Assembly: GCA_003990745.1 (NCBI GenBank)
Contig: RBNI01004443.1
Span: forward strand, 1 to 14,052
Length of the DNA: 14,052 nt
Reading direction: 5' to 3'
Origin: Jimgerdemannia flammicorona
Taxonomy: Eukaryota > Mucoromycota > Endogonomycetes > Endogonales > Endogonaceae
Positions 1 through 8,568 of the stretch are shown here, piece by piece. A program made the translations under genes and the position numbers. Every line of letters starts with the position of its first letter. Position 1 is the first letter of the stretch. Below the pieces are notes generated by a model. It worked only from the letters and a program-made list of their open reading frames with translations, was not told where the DNA came from and ran no database searches.

Positions 1-384
1 CCCAATGAAAGACCACTTTGTCTAATACCATTACCACCCTCCCACTACTCTGCTCACAGATCCTTACCACCAAACCACAATGTCATCCCCCCTGAGGACC
101 CCAACCCATCCACCATCCAGTCAGCAGATCCCCCAACAGCCCCTCCCACCTCAACACCTTCTTCCGCAGTCCCAACTGCTGCCTCTCTTCAAATACAAAA
201 AGCCAATGACTCACCAGTCCCACCCATATTGCTAATACCCACCCTATAGTGAGCCAACTATCACCCACCCCACCCACAAGCCAAGATCTCAAGTCCTTCC
301 AGTGACCCCCCTCCCCCACCAGCCTATGCCCCACACCCAGCCTATCCCCTATTTTAGCCCAAAATTCCCCCAAAACCTCACACT

Positions 385-1149
385 CTCCCAGCCAATGTTC
401 TGGCATCTGTACATAACCCCCAGCTCATCCAACATCATAACACTCCTCACAGTCAAATTGTCCACCATGTACCAGATGTCCCGTATAGAAATTCAGCATG
501 ATATTCCTCCATAACATTCTCCACCATACTACCCAGAACTTGGTGGGAAGCCACCTCCGTACCTCTGCACTCCAAGACCAGATGCCGGCCCAGTCCCACT
601 CCTTGCTGATCCCTGCTGCCTGCCAGCCACTCAGCCAAAGATCCTGGCCAAGCCCCTGCTGATACTCTACTCCCTCCCCAATATTGAACGTAGCAAGAGG
701 AGTACCCCCCAGGAGCAATCTATCCCAATGCCACATATTAGGCCCCATACTGCCTCCCCCTCATTGCCTTGCTAGTGCAGGCCAATTCAGTGTGCTCCAT
801 CAGCCATGCCCCACCAAAAGCCCTTGAACCGCAGCCGCCGAATACTATTCAGCCCCACCAAAGAGAGCAGATCTCCGGAGGACCCCCAAGGGGATGTTCG
901 CATCTTCCATACCTTCTGCAGCAGAGGTACCCAACCTCTGCCCTGCCATTCCACAGCTCTCCTCAATCACCAGGCTCGCAAGCAGTATAGCCTCTTAGGA
1001 AAGTCCACCAGTCCAAGACCCCCCCTGACTACCGGGCTCGCAAGAGGATCCCAACTGACCTGGGACCTCCTCCCTGCCCAGATCCAATCCCTAGCCACCT
1101 TTGTCAGCTTCTTCACTACACACGCTGGGAAGTCGAGGTGATATGCCAC
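385..1149 (-). other. LINE ORF2 C-terminal region with GGLGL block and CCHC (zf-RVT-like) motif
   Basis: After the RT, in the same frame, come SLAGRVSILNVYWFSKLWY (1203-1147) and then VSWDPLASPVVRGGLGLVDF (about 1058-1000). These match the region downstream of RT in plant and fungal LINEs, where the zf-RVT module lies. After a frameshift, the frame running through 748-83 contains CEEC (about 450-439), an in-frame TGA at 427-425, and then HWLGEC (397-380). Together these give a Cys-X2-Cys-X14-His-X4-Cys spacing typical of the terminal LINE zinc knuckle. Confidence 0.72.
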
Positions 1150-1227
1150 ATACCACAGCTTGGAAAACCAATATACATTCAGAATTGATACCCGCCCTGC
1201 TAGAGAGATATGGCAGCCTCCCTACCC

Positions 1228-2404
1228 TCAAAGGGCCTCTTCCCAAATGTTCACCCTGCTCTCCCACCACACTTGTGGCAAGACAGAACCATATATAGAG
1301 AGGAAGATACCCAGATACTGCACCACCTCACTAGTAGGGATAATTGTTCTAATGATGTCTCCACCCACTAGCCCATTCCCTAGCACCATCATCTCACATT
1401 TATGCCAGTTGAGCTTTGCCCCCGAGTGAGCCTCATACCATTCCACAGACTCCTGAAGTGCCTCTAGATCTGCCACAGACCCAAGTCCAACCACCATATC
1501 ATCAGCAAAGGCTCCCACCTTCCACACTATACCATATATAGAGAGCTCTGCCACCTTCCAGTGAATCCTATCCATCAATGGCTCCAGCGAAAGGGCATAC
1601 AGAATAGGGGACAGGGGGTCCCCCTTAGGAACTCCTCTTCCCAAGGAAAATGCCCTCCCATGGTGACCATTACACATCAGAGCCACCCGACTACTCTCCA
1701 GCAGACTCAACATAGAGGCCCTAAACCTTGGGGGAACCCCAATTCAGTCCAATACCTTGCCCAGCCACACCCACCATACTTGGTCATAGGCCTTCTCCTG
1801 GTCCAAAAAGACCAACCTTCCATCCAGGCCACAGGCCCGGGCCCCTTCAATGATACTGTGAACTCACACAGTCCTATCTCTTATAAGTCTGCCTCTAACA
1901 AAGCCCCACTGCTCCTCCTCCAGTACCTGTTGGGCACTTTCTGCAGCCTTGTGACAATCACCTTAGTCACCATCTTCCTGTCCATGTCCAGAAGCATGAT
2001 TGGCCTCCAGTTCTTCCAGTCTTCCCTTCTCCCCTTGTCTTGTACAATAAGGCCACCAGCCCGAGATCCTGCTCTCCAACCCACTCACCGCTCTGAAGGA
2101 TATGGTCATAGAGAGCAACCATCTCACCCAAAACTCCAGGGACATTTACCATCTTCTTCCAGAAGTCCCATAGCAATCCATCCTCCCCTGGCGCCATCCC
2201 AAGTTTAGTTGCTACCAGGATACTCTGGATCTCCTCTCCCTGCACCGGTAAGATCAAGTCACTCAGTCCAGCTACTTGCGGCAGCCCCCACTCTTCTAGT
2301 GTGTCTGCAATCTCTGCCTCATCAGTACCCCCTTCTCCCTCACTCCACAAGCCCTGCCATCTCTCCTTCAACACCCCTAAGATTTGTTGCGTGCCATGTG
2401 TCAT
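1228..2404 (-). other. Reverse transcriptase domain of LINE ORF2 (two frameshifts, several stops)
   Basis: Read in order on the minus strand, the RT blocks are MAPGEDGLLWDFWKK (about 2270-2220), DWKNWRPIMLLD (about 2030-1990, second frame), QWGFVRGR (about 1908-1885, third frame), FLDQEKAYDQVWW (about 1810-1770, first catalytic Asp), GRGVPKGDPLSP (about 1640-1605) and FADD (1509-1498, catalytic Asp pair). SGAKLNWHKCEMM and YLGIFL follow. The family consensus in the GDPLSP block has Gln where this copy has Lys. The stop at 1746-1744 (TGA) lies where a Trp would fit. The domain cannot be translated intact. Confidence 0.9.
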
Positions 2405-2830
2405 GACCCCATCAGCATCCAGGACCCCATCCCACCAATGTCACACACTCCTAGCTTTGAGAAGTCTTGATAAGTACCTAGAAGGCTGCTCACCCTCCTC
2501 AAGCCCCTGCCACTGTAGCCTAGCAGCCATACCCCGCATATGAGTCTCCTCCTCATCCCTCAACACCTGTTGTAGTTCCACTATCACCAATTTCGCACTC
2601 TCGATCCTCCAATCCTCCACCCCAACACCAGTGAGCAAATCCGCCCAATCCATTTGTAGTCTCCTCAGCCTGCTGGAAGCACACATTATGTGCCTCCTCC
2701 TCTGCCTCCCAGCCTCTCTATCAGCCCCTCCCCAATAAACCCTCACAGCCTCTTTCAATCTCATCCAGCAGACAGCCACCAGCAAACCCTCATTCCCCCA
2801 GTTAAAAACCTTTGCCTGAATGTCCTCCAC

Positions 2831-3616
2831 TCACAATTCCCACAACCACTTCTCAGCCAGCAGGGAGGAGTTAAGGCACCAATGTCTGGGTCCATCTCCA
2901 CTCCCCCCAAACTGCCCCTGCCCCAACAGTCCCCAGTGATCAGACCATGGCCACCACTCCACTTCCAATGCCTTTCGAACATCTGAACCCCAGCACTCCG
3001 CCATCAGAATCCAGTCAATCCTTGTGCCCAAGCCATTCACCCAATGTGTGTAGACCCTGGCATCACCCCACCTTGTTCTGCCCATAACCCCCAAGGAGCT
3101 CAACATCTCCACCTCCTCCCATGCATCCAGACCTCCACTTCTACCCACGGCACTCCTCCCTCCATCAGTCCTGTCCAGATGCTGATCCCGAACCATATTA
3201 AAGTCCCCACCAAGCACATCAACCCCTTCCTCCAAGAGAATACTCTCCTTCAGCAGCCCCCTAATCCATGCAGTCCTCTCACCCCTAACCACAGGACAGT
3301 AGCAAGAGCCCACCTTCACCGATTCCCACCCTGGCTGATGCCAATCTCCCCAGACCAAGTGATCACCCCAGCTCCTGATTCCCCCCAAGCCACCTTTACC
3401 CTTCCTCACCAAAATAGCTACCTTTTCAAACCAAGCAGTAGCCCCACCCCATTCCCTAGTCCACTCTACCCTATTGTCCTCATCCTCACATCTAATATCC
3501 TGTAGTAAAAAGAGATCAGCCTCCAATTCCTTGAGCCAAGTAAAAATGTTCTTATGTTGCTCAGAGCCCCTTAACCTATTCACATTCAAGGAGAAAATGT
3601 TAGTTGTACTGTTCAT
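2831..3616 (-). other. Apurinic/apyrimidinic endonuclease (EEP family) domain of LINE ORF2
   Basis: This 261-codon open segment shows the ordered motifs of the exonuclease/endonuclease/phosphatase family. These are FSLNVNRLRG near residue 8 (catalytic Asn), LFLLQDIR near residue 35 (usually LQE, here Asp for Glu), GGDFNMV near 135, RIDWIL near 200 and SDHWGLL near 224 (catalytic Asp-His). In LINEs this domain cleaves the target site to give the primer for reverse transcription. Apart from the Glu-to-Asp change the catalytic set appears present. An in-frame TGA at 2833-2831 cuts it off from the reverse transcriptase. Downstream the same frame continues with a linker of LINE type. Confidence 0.9.
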
Positions 3617-3647
3617 AAGGAATAATGATATATCATAGTCCCATCCT

Positions 3648-5668
3648 CTACAAGTCCACCTTCTGCTCCTCCTGCACCATGTCCAAGTTATGTTCAGTAG
3701 CTAGTTCTCTCTCCCCTGCTTTCTGTGCCACCAACAATTCCAGAAGTTCTACCATTGCCCCATCTTCACACTCCTCAAATTCCTTATGATACTCCAGACA
3801 GGCCTCCTGCCAGAGCTGCAAACCATGATGCTCCGCCCAGCAGTAGGCTGCCCACTCACCAGCAACCACCCCCAGCTCTGCCTTCCTCACCTCATCAACC
3901 TCATACCCCTTCTCCTCCAGGAAAATACCCAGAATCTCCACCTTCAGTGCCTCCACCATTCCATCACCATGCAGAATCCATGCCCAATGCTCCTCAGGCA
4001 TCGCCCATAGGTCCACTTCTCCCAAAGCTTCTGCTGTGAGATTATCTATCACCTTGCACATCCATAACAAGTTCCCCACCCCCTTCCCTCCTGGAGTCCC
4101 TGGCTGCCCTGCATCCAGCATCGTAGTGTCAGCTCCTACACTGGCAGCCTCATCCCACTCCTCCTCAGGGATATCCACCAGCTCGTTCTTGCCAACTGCC
4201 ACCACCTGACCCCCTTGCCCCATATCAGGGACCTCAAAGCACACCTGCTGGGCCCCCTGCATCCATGTATCCTCCGTCGTCTCTCTCTTCCCAACTGGGC
4301 CCCTCCTGATAAGTAGGGGGGGGGTGGCATCCAACTCCGGCTCCCACACTTCGAAGGTACCATCAGCAAACTGGTTCTTGTCCAGCATCCCTCCAGTCTC
4401 TGCCTCCTTCACCTCCACCTCCTCTCCTCCTTTACTAGCCCAGACACTGGCCTTAGCACCTCCAGACTCCTCAGCTCCAACCGACTTCTTCTTCACCCCT
4501 CCTGTCATACTTGCCAACAGCTCCCTCGCCTCTTACGTCTCTGGGCCTGCTCCCACTGCTTCTTATCTGTACAGATACGCTTTCCGTCCACAACCTCCAG
4601 ATGTGTCGACTCCTCATATAGTTTCCAGGCCTTCGCCCTCCTCTCCACAGCACCACTCAACTCCTCCAGTGCCTCCAACAAGTCTTCCTCCTCCTCTTCA
4701 CTCCCTTTCACCCTCAACATCTTGCAGACAATGGCCCCCTACATCAGCACTGAGGGCCAGTCACTTGCCTTCCTCATGGCCTCCTTTCCTGCCAGCTGAA
4801 TCCTGACATCAATGTTGCCCGTCCTGATCATTGTCCCCTCCCATACCTGAAAGCTAATGTCCACTATGTCACCATACTCAATCATCACCTCCTCCACCCT
4901 CTTCCTAGTCTCCTCCTTTGTCACCATGGGCACCCCCTTCACCAGAAGCTGCACCACCCTGGGGTCCTATCACAAGTACTGTGCCATGGAGACCACCACC
5001 TCCCCAACCATGACTCCAGTCTTCAGTGCCTCATCCAGTGGACCGGCCTCCTCAAAGCCCACCTTGACCCCCTCCAGACCCTTCAAGAACTTCACTGAAG
5101 CCGCCTCAGCCACCTGCTTCGAAACAAGCCCCAGAACCATCCTCACTGTCACTGCCAAGCCCTGGAAGCACAAGGTCACCACAAACTCTGAGATTGACTT
5201 CTTGAGTAATGGGGCCACCGCCAGTCCCATTACACTATCTGCCAGATCCCCCTTCCATATTGGGAACCCCTGCTCCCCCTGGCCATTAGCCATCACATCT
5301 CTTTTTTTTTCCTGATTCGCCATCACGCTACCATCGGCAGTCCTGCCACTACCCCCAGCAGTCCCTCCACTTCCCCCACCTCTCACCAGTGAAGGCCCAG
5401 CTCCCCCAGCATCCCCAGCCTTCTGCTTTCCCTTCCCTCCTACCTGAGTACTCCAAGCTCCTATCGGCCAACCTCCAGCCCTCAGCATATCTGTAAAGCT
5501 CTGCCCCTGCTACCCTCCAGCCCCCCCACCAGTGCTGCCTCCACTACCTGAGCTGCCCAGTCCGCTCGAGCCACTGAAAGACCCCATCCCCAGCCCAACA
5601 TGCTGCCAGTCGAAAGCCTCAGGTCTACCCAACCTAGTACGTGCATTGGCTTACTTGCTGCTTGACAT
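3648..5668 (-). pseudogene. LINE ORF1 (broken), putative RNA-binding/nucleocapsid-like protein
   Basis: LINE ORF1 proteins coat element RNA in the retrotransposition particle; that role is inferred here from position. The chosen start is the ATG at 5668-5666, because its frame runs into all the following open segments: 5488-4970, 4957-4739 and 4720-4505. Premature stops are a TAA at 5653-5651, a TAG at 5512-5510, adjacent TGA and TAG at 4972-4967, and a TAG at 4741-4739. A frameshift near 4505-4520 moves the reading to the frame that ends at TAG 3650-3648. The N-terminus is Gly/Ser-rich. The segment 4957-4739, beginning VQLLVKGVP and containing EYGDIVDIS, resembles an RRM-like or DUF4283-like nucleic-acid-binding fold. 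An acidic Glu-rich stretch follows (4710-4660). The C-terminal 290 residues are acidic and unrecognised. Confidence 0.65.
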
Positions 5669-5735
5669 CTTCTTAGTATCTTTCTCCAATAAACGACTTG
5701 AAAGTGTGTTGTGAAAGTGTGTGTAATGTGAATTG
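5669..5735 (-). other. LINE 5' untranslated leader (short)
   Basis: Between the ORF1 ATG (5668) and the AT-rich flank only about 65 bases share the composition of the element. They include a TG/AAAG-rich stretch (plus strand gtgtgttgtgaaagtgtgtg at 5703-5722). No conserved promoter element can be recognised. A leader this short may mean 5' truncation or a naturally short UTR. Confidence 0.4.
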
Positions 5736-6140
5736 TAGTGGAGAAAGATGATTATTATTAATATCACTCATATCTGAATCTAATTAAATTTTAATATGAG
5801 TAATTTTGGTAAGCAAAAAATTACTTATTTTGCCATATTGAGCAACAGGCAGTCATCATCATTTATGCCAACTCTAAAAATTCATGCTGACAGACTATTC
5901 TAATGGAAAACTCAGCAGTGGCTCAAAAATACTCATAATAAGTACACCATCATTTGTCTCACTCACTGTCTCATCGAATTATAGCAGGAACTCCATATTG
6001 ACCAGTTGGCTTATCTAATGCTATCTCAATTTGCTCTCTATCAAGATTGAGTTGAATTTATCTGAGGACAAGAGTCACAAGTTGCAACTTGATATTTATT
6101 ATAGAATAAAATAGAAATAAAATAAAACTAGCTATATTTT

Positions 6141-6300
6141 ATAGTGCCCACCAACTCTATTCTACTCTGGTACTTTTCACCCCAACTGACCTCTACACCA
6201 ATACCTATACCCAACCCAAACCCCACCCCATGCCCTCCATCACCTCTCCATATCTAACCCAAACACTCCTTCCACCACTACCAATATCCCCCATGACTTA
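6141..6300. other. C-rich patch of unknown origin within AT-rich DNA
   Basis: About 160 bases with repeated CCCAACC, CCACCCC and CCATCACC motifs stand out from the AT-rich surroundings. On the minus strand the patch is G-rich with a short open stretch starting MGDIGSGGRS. That composition resembles the LINE coding strand at 3648-5668. It could be a remnant of such an element, but no motif confirms this. Confidence 0.35.
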
Positions 6301-6391
6301 GAACTGACCTGTGATTTGAGAATGTGGTAATTCTATTTATTTTGTAGGCTTTCCAATTTAGGACAATAGAAATACAAAGATCTACAGTGGC

Positions 6392-6405
6392 TTTTTTTTT
6401 TTTTT
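6392..6405. repeat. T14 homopolymer
   Basis: An uninterrupted run of 14 T on the plus strand, flanked by mixed sequence. It may be a simple slippage run or the poly(A) tail of a minus-strand retrosequence; nothing beside it identifies a source. Confidence 0.6.
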
Positions 6406-6737
6406 ACTAATGGACATTTCACATCGTCGCATTCCCATGATATATTGTCTGAAATGAATGCTGGACATCATTGTTTTCTGTATAATTGACAAGCTAAACT
6501 ATACAGAATTAAAACATGGTATCATTGAATACATCACAGATACGACATCTAGCCATGTGTCACATCGACCAGATTTCCAGGTCTGTTTTTGGAGTACTAT
6601 ACAGAAGGATATGTGATTATTTCTATAATTTCACATTGGTTACATATGAGTAGCACAAAGGTCAAAATTGTTATCCTGTCAAAACTTTCATAATACAACT
6701 AGTTCATATAGAGATTGAAAAAGGGGAGCAATAAATA

Positions 6738-6739
6738 AC

Positions 6740-6838
<99 letters not shown>

Positions 6839-6843
6839 ATACA

Positions 6844-6918
<75 letters not shown>

Positions 6919-6949
6919 ATATATAAATAAATATATAAATAAATAAATA
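6738..6949. repeat. (AAAT)n tetranucleotide microsatellite
   Basis: About 50 tandem AAAT units run with few interruptions: one C variant near 6841-6842 (acataaat) and TATA variants near 6919-6935. The near-purity over about 210 bp points to recent expansion. It separates the moderately AT-rich flank from the extremely AT-rich block. Confidence 0.97.
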
Positions 6950-7514
6950 AGAGTAATTTTATAAATATATCTCTAAATTTATTTATATATATTAGACTAA
7001 ATGGCTATACTATATAATAATAGATCTAATAAGTTAAAGTATATCAAAATCAGATATATATTTATAAAGTTATTATTATTTTATAATCAGATATATATAT
7101 AGATTTATTCTCTCAGTTATATTTGTTTTGACTTTCTAAAGATACTTAGATTAAGACCAAAATTGTGACTAGAGAGAATGAATTTAGCTTAGTAAAGATT
7201 AGTTATAATTTGGATCTTAAACTAAAGCTAGAATTAAATACAATTTAAGAAAATAAATATATCTATAAATCTGATAGCAAAACCTTAATAACTTATGAAT
7301 ATACTTCTAATTTTAATATACTTCAGCTTGTTGAATCTATATTTAATATATAAATCTAGCACAATAATAATAAATAAATTTGGAAATATATTTATAATAT
7401 TATTTATATTTATATAATATGTCTATTTTATTTATATTTAGAATAATTTCAGTCTTAAATTTATATTAAAGTATTTGATCTATTAGTTAAAATATCTTAT
7501 TATTATAACTAAAT

Positions 7515-7541
7515 AAAAAAAAAAAAAAAAAAAAAAAAAAA
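7515..7541. repeat. A27 homopolymer
   Basis: A run of 27 A follows the sequence ctaaat and is followed by ctcctctttatttgag. It may be a slippage product or a poly(A) scar from an old retroposed sequence. The DNA to its left is too degraded to recognise a source. Confidence 0.75.
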
Positions 7542-8079
7542 CTCCTCTTTATTTGAGTTAAGTAGATAATATATACTTTATATATATTTTCATAAATATT
7601 TTTTAATATAACTAATATAGAGGAGAAAGAATTTTTAAAAATATAAGAATAATTTAAATATAAGCAAAGAAAACTATTTTTATTTAAATATTATAAGTAA
7701 TAATATCAAAAAATTCTTCATTCTATTTTTATTTATAGGATTTCTTATCAATATATAATTTTAATTAATTTTTTATAATAAATATTAAAAAAAATTATTA
7801 AAAAGAATTAACTAATATTTTTATTTTGTGACTTAATTTTTTTTAAAATTTATTATAGGTAGACACTTGTTAATTTCACTTTATAAAGTAAACTCAATTT
7901 AAAATCAAAATTATAACTAATTTTAATAGATCAAAATATTTATTATAAAATAGTGAAAAAAAGAAACTACTTTAATTTAAAAATTATATATAATATGAAA
8001 AAAAGATTCTTATTTCAATAGAATAATATATGAATTTATAGTTTTTATTTTTGTTTTATAAAGTATATAAAAAAAAAGA

Positions 8080-8568
8080 AGAGAAAGAAGGCCCAGCGGG
8101 AGCCAAGGGAGCAAACCCAGAGCCAGTGTCAAAGTGAACGGAAGACATGTGGAAAAGTGTGTATAAGGGGGATGAACAAAGAACGTAACTGAAATTGCAT
8201 CAGCCATTTATTGCTATGTAAAAACGCAGTCCTTATATACAAAATATGATGTCCCAAAAGGGAAGATGTGCCACAACACAGGGCAAACTGAATTAGGAAC
8301 CACATGACTGCCAGAGATAAGTGAAGATAAAGGGGGAGCCAATCCCAGTTGTAGGATAAAAATCACAAACAAACAAATCTAAATCAAGATTAAAAAACAT
8401 CCGCAGACCCCAGAGGGGTGAGTGAGAGTGAGGGGTGAGGCCGAAACAGAGCGAGCTGCAGCAAGCCCGAGAAAAGCGAGGGGCTGAAGGCAGTGGAGGG
8501 GAGTGGAGTAAGGCCGAGACCCCAGAGTGAGTGCGAGACCCTGGAGGGGGCAAGGATGTTTTTTAATC
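8080..8568 (-). repeat. Downstream (3') pseudo-LTR of Penelope-like copy A
   Basis: This segment aligns in the same direction with 11724-12194. Shared landmarks include CTTATATA at 8232-8239, the run aatcacaaacaaacaaat, and the 14-base elements at 8388-8401 and 8555-8568. It contains the ORF2 stop codon at its upstream edge and the first 20-odd codons of an ORF1 copy (ATG at 8148-8146), which end abruptly in AT-rich DNA. By hand, a 146-bp part differs from the upstream repeat at about 11 positions. One indel-rich zone lies at 8440-8550. Confidence 0.85.

Larger units (their letters stand above)
83..3616 (-). pseudogene. LINE ORF2 (broken): endonuclease + reverse transcriptase + CCHC motif
   Basis: ORF2 of a LINE nicks the target DNA and reverse-transcribes element RNA there (target-primed reverse transcription). 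The ATG at 3616-3614 begins the frame leading directly into the endonuclease motifs and sits 31 bases after the ORF1 stop. Read with shifts, the gene spans about 1,180 codons, a normal size for L1-type ORF2. The first frame holds to about 2040 with stops at 2833-2831 and 2443-2441 (both TGA). It then shifts near 2035 and again near 1937. The third frame runs from about 1935 to 967 with stops at 1866, 1746, 1230 and 1224. Another shift between about 950 and 750 leads to the C-terminal frame, which has a TGA at 427-425. The last stop, TGA at 85-83, may or may not be the natural end. Domains are listed separately. Confidence 0.85.
1..5735 (-). mobile_element. Decayed LINE (non-LTR retrotransposon), L1/Tx1-like layout, 3' end outside window
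   Basis: The block reads on the minus strand as ORF1, a 31-base gap, then ORF2 with apurinic endonuclease, reverse transcriptase and a terminal CCHC motif. That order is the standard architecture of L1-type and Tx1-type non-LTR retrotransposons. The 5' end is placed at about 5735, where G-rich coding-strand sequence gives way to AT-rich flank; it could lie anywhere from 5690 to 5740. The 3' end, any tail and the target-site duplication lie left of base 1. Several stops and at least three frameshifts in ORF2, plus stops and a frameshift in ORF1, make it a dead copy. The clade is inferred from domain order and motif style only and is uncertain. Confidence 0.88.
5736..8080. other. Gene-free AT-rich intergenic region
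   Basis: No reading frame with recognisable motifs is present on either strand, and no RNA gene was recognised. Composition is not uniform. About 5736-6720 is moderately AT-rich with mixed sequence. About 6950-8070 is extreme, with many 60-base rows holding only a few G or C, and is rich in TA, TATATA and poly(A)/(T) runs. The transition into the GC-rich Penelope-like element near 8080 is abrupt. The extreme part may be an old repeat degraded by C-to-T mutation, or a natural AT isochore; the two cannot be told apart by eye. Confidence 0.7.

Noticed and set aside
302..5714. Many plus-strand open frames across the LINE
   Set aside because: They are Pro/Ser/Thr-rich reverse-strand shadows of the G-rich minus-strand ORF1 and ORF2, which carry clear endonuclease and RT motifs.
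6738..6949. CRISPR-like or satellite array
   Set aside because: It is a pure 4-bp microsatellite without spacers or longer unit structure.
8010..8079. Open frame tail extending from the pseudo-LTR into AT-rich DNA
   Set aside because: The homology to ORF1 stops near 8080; the following residues are random read-through into flanking sequence.
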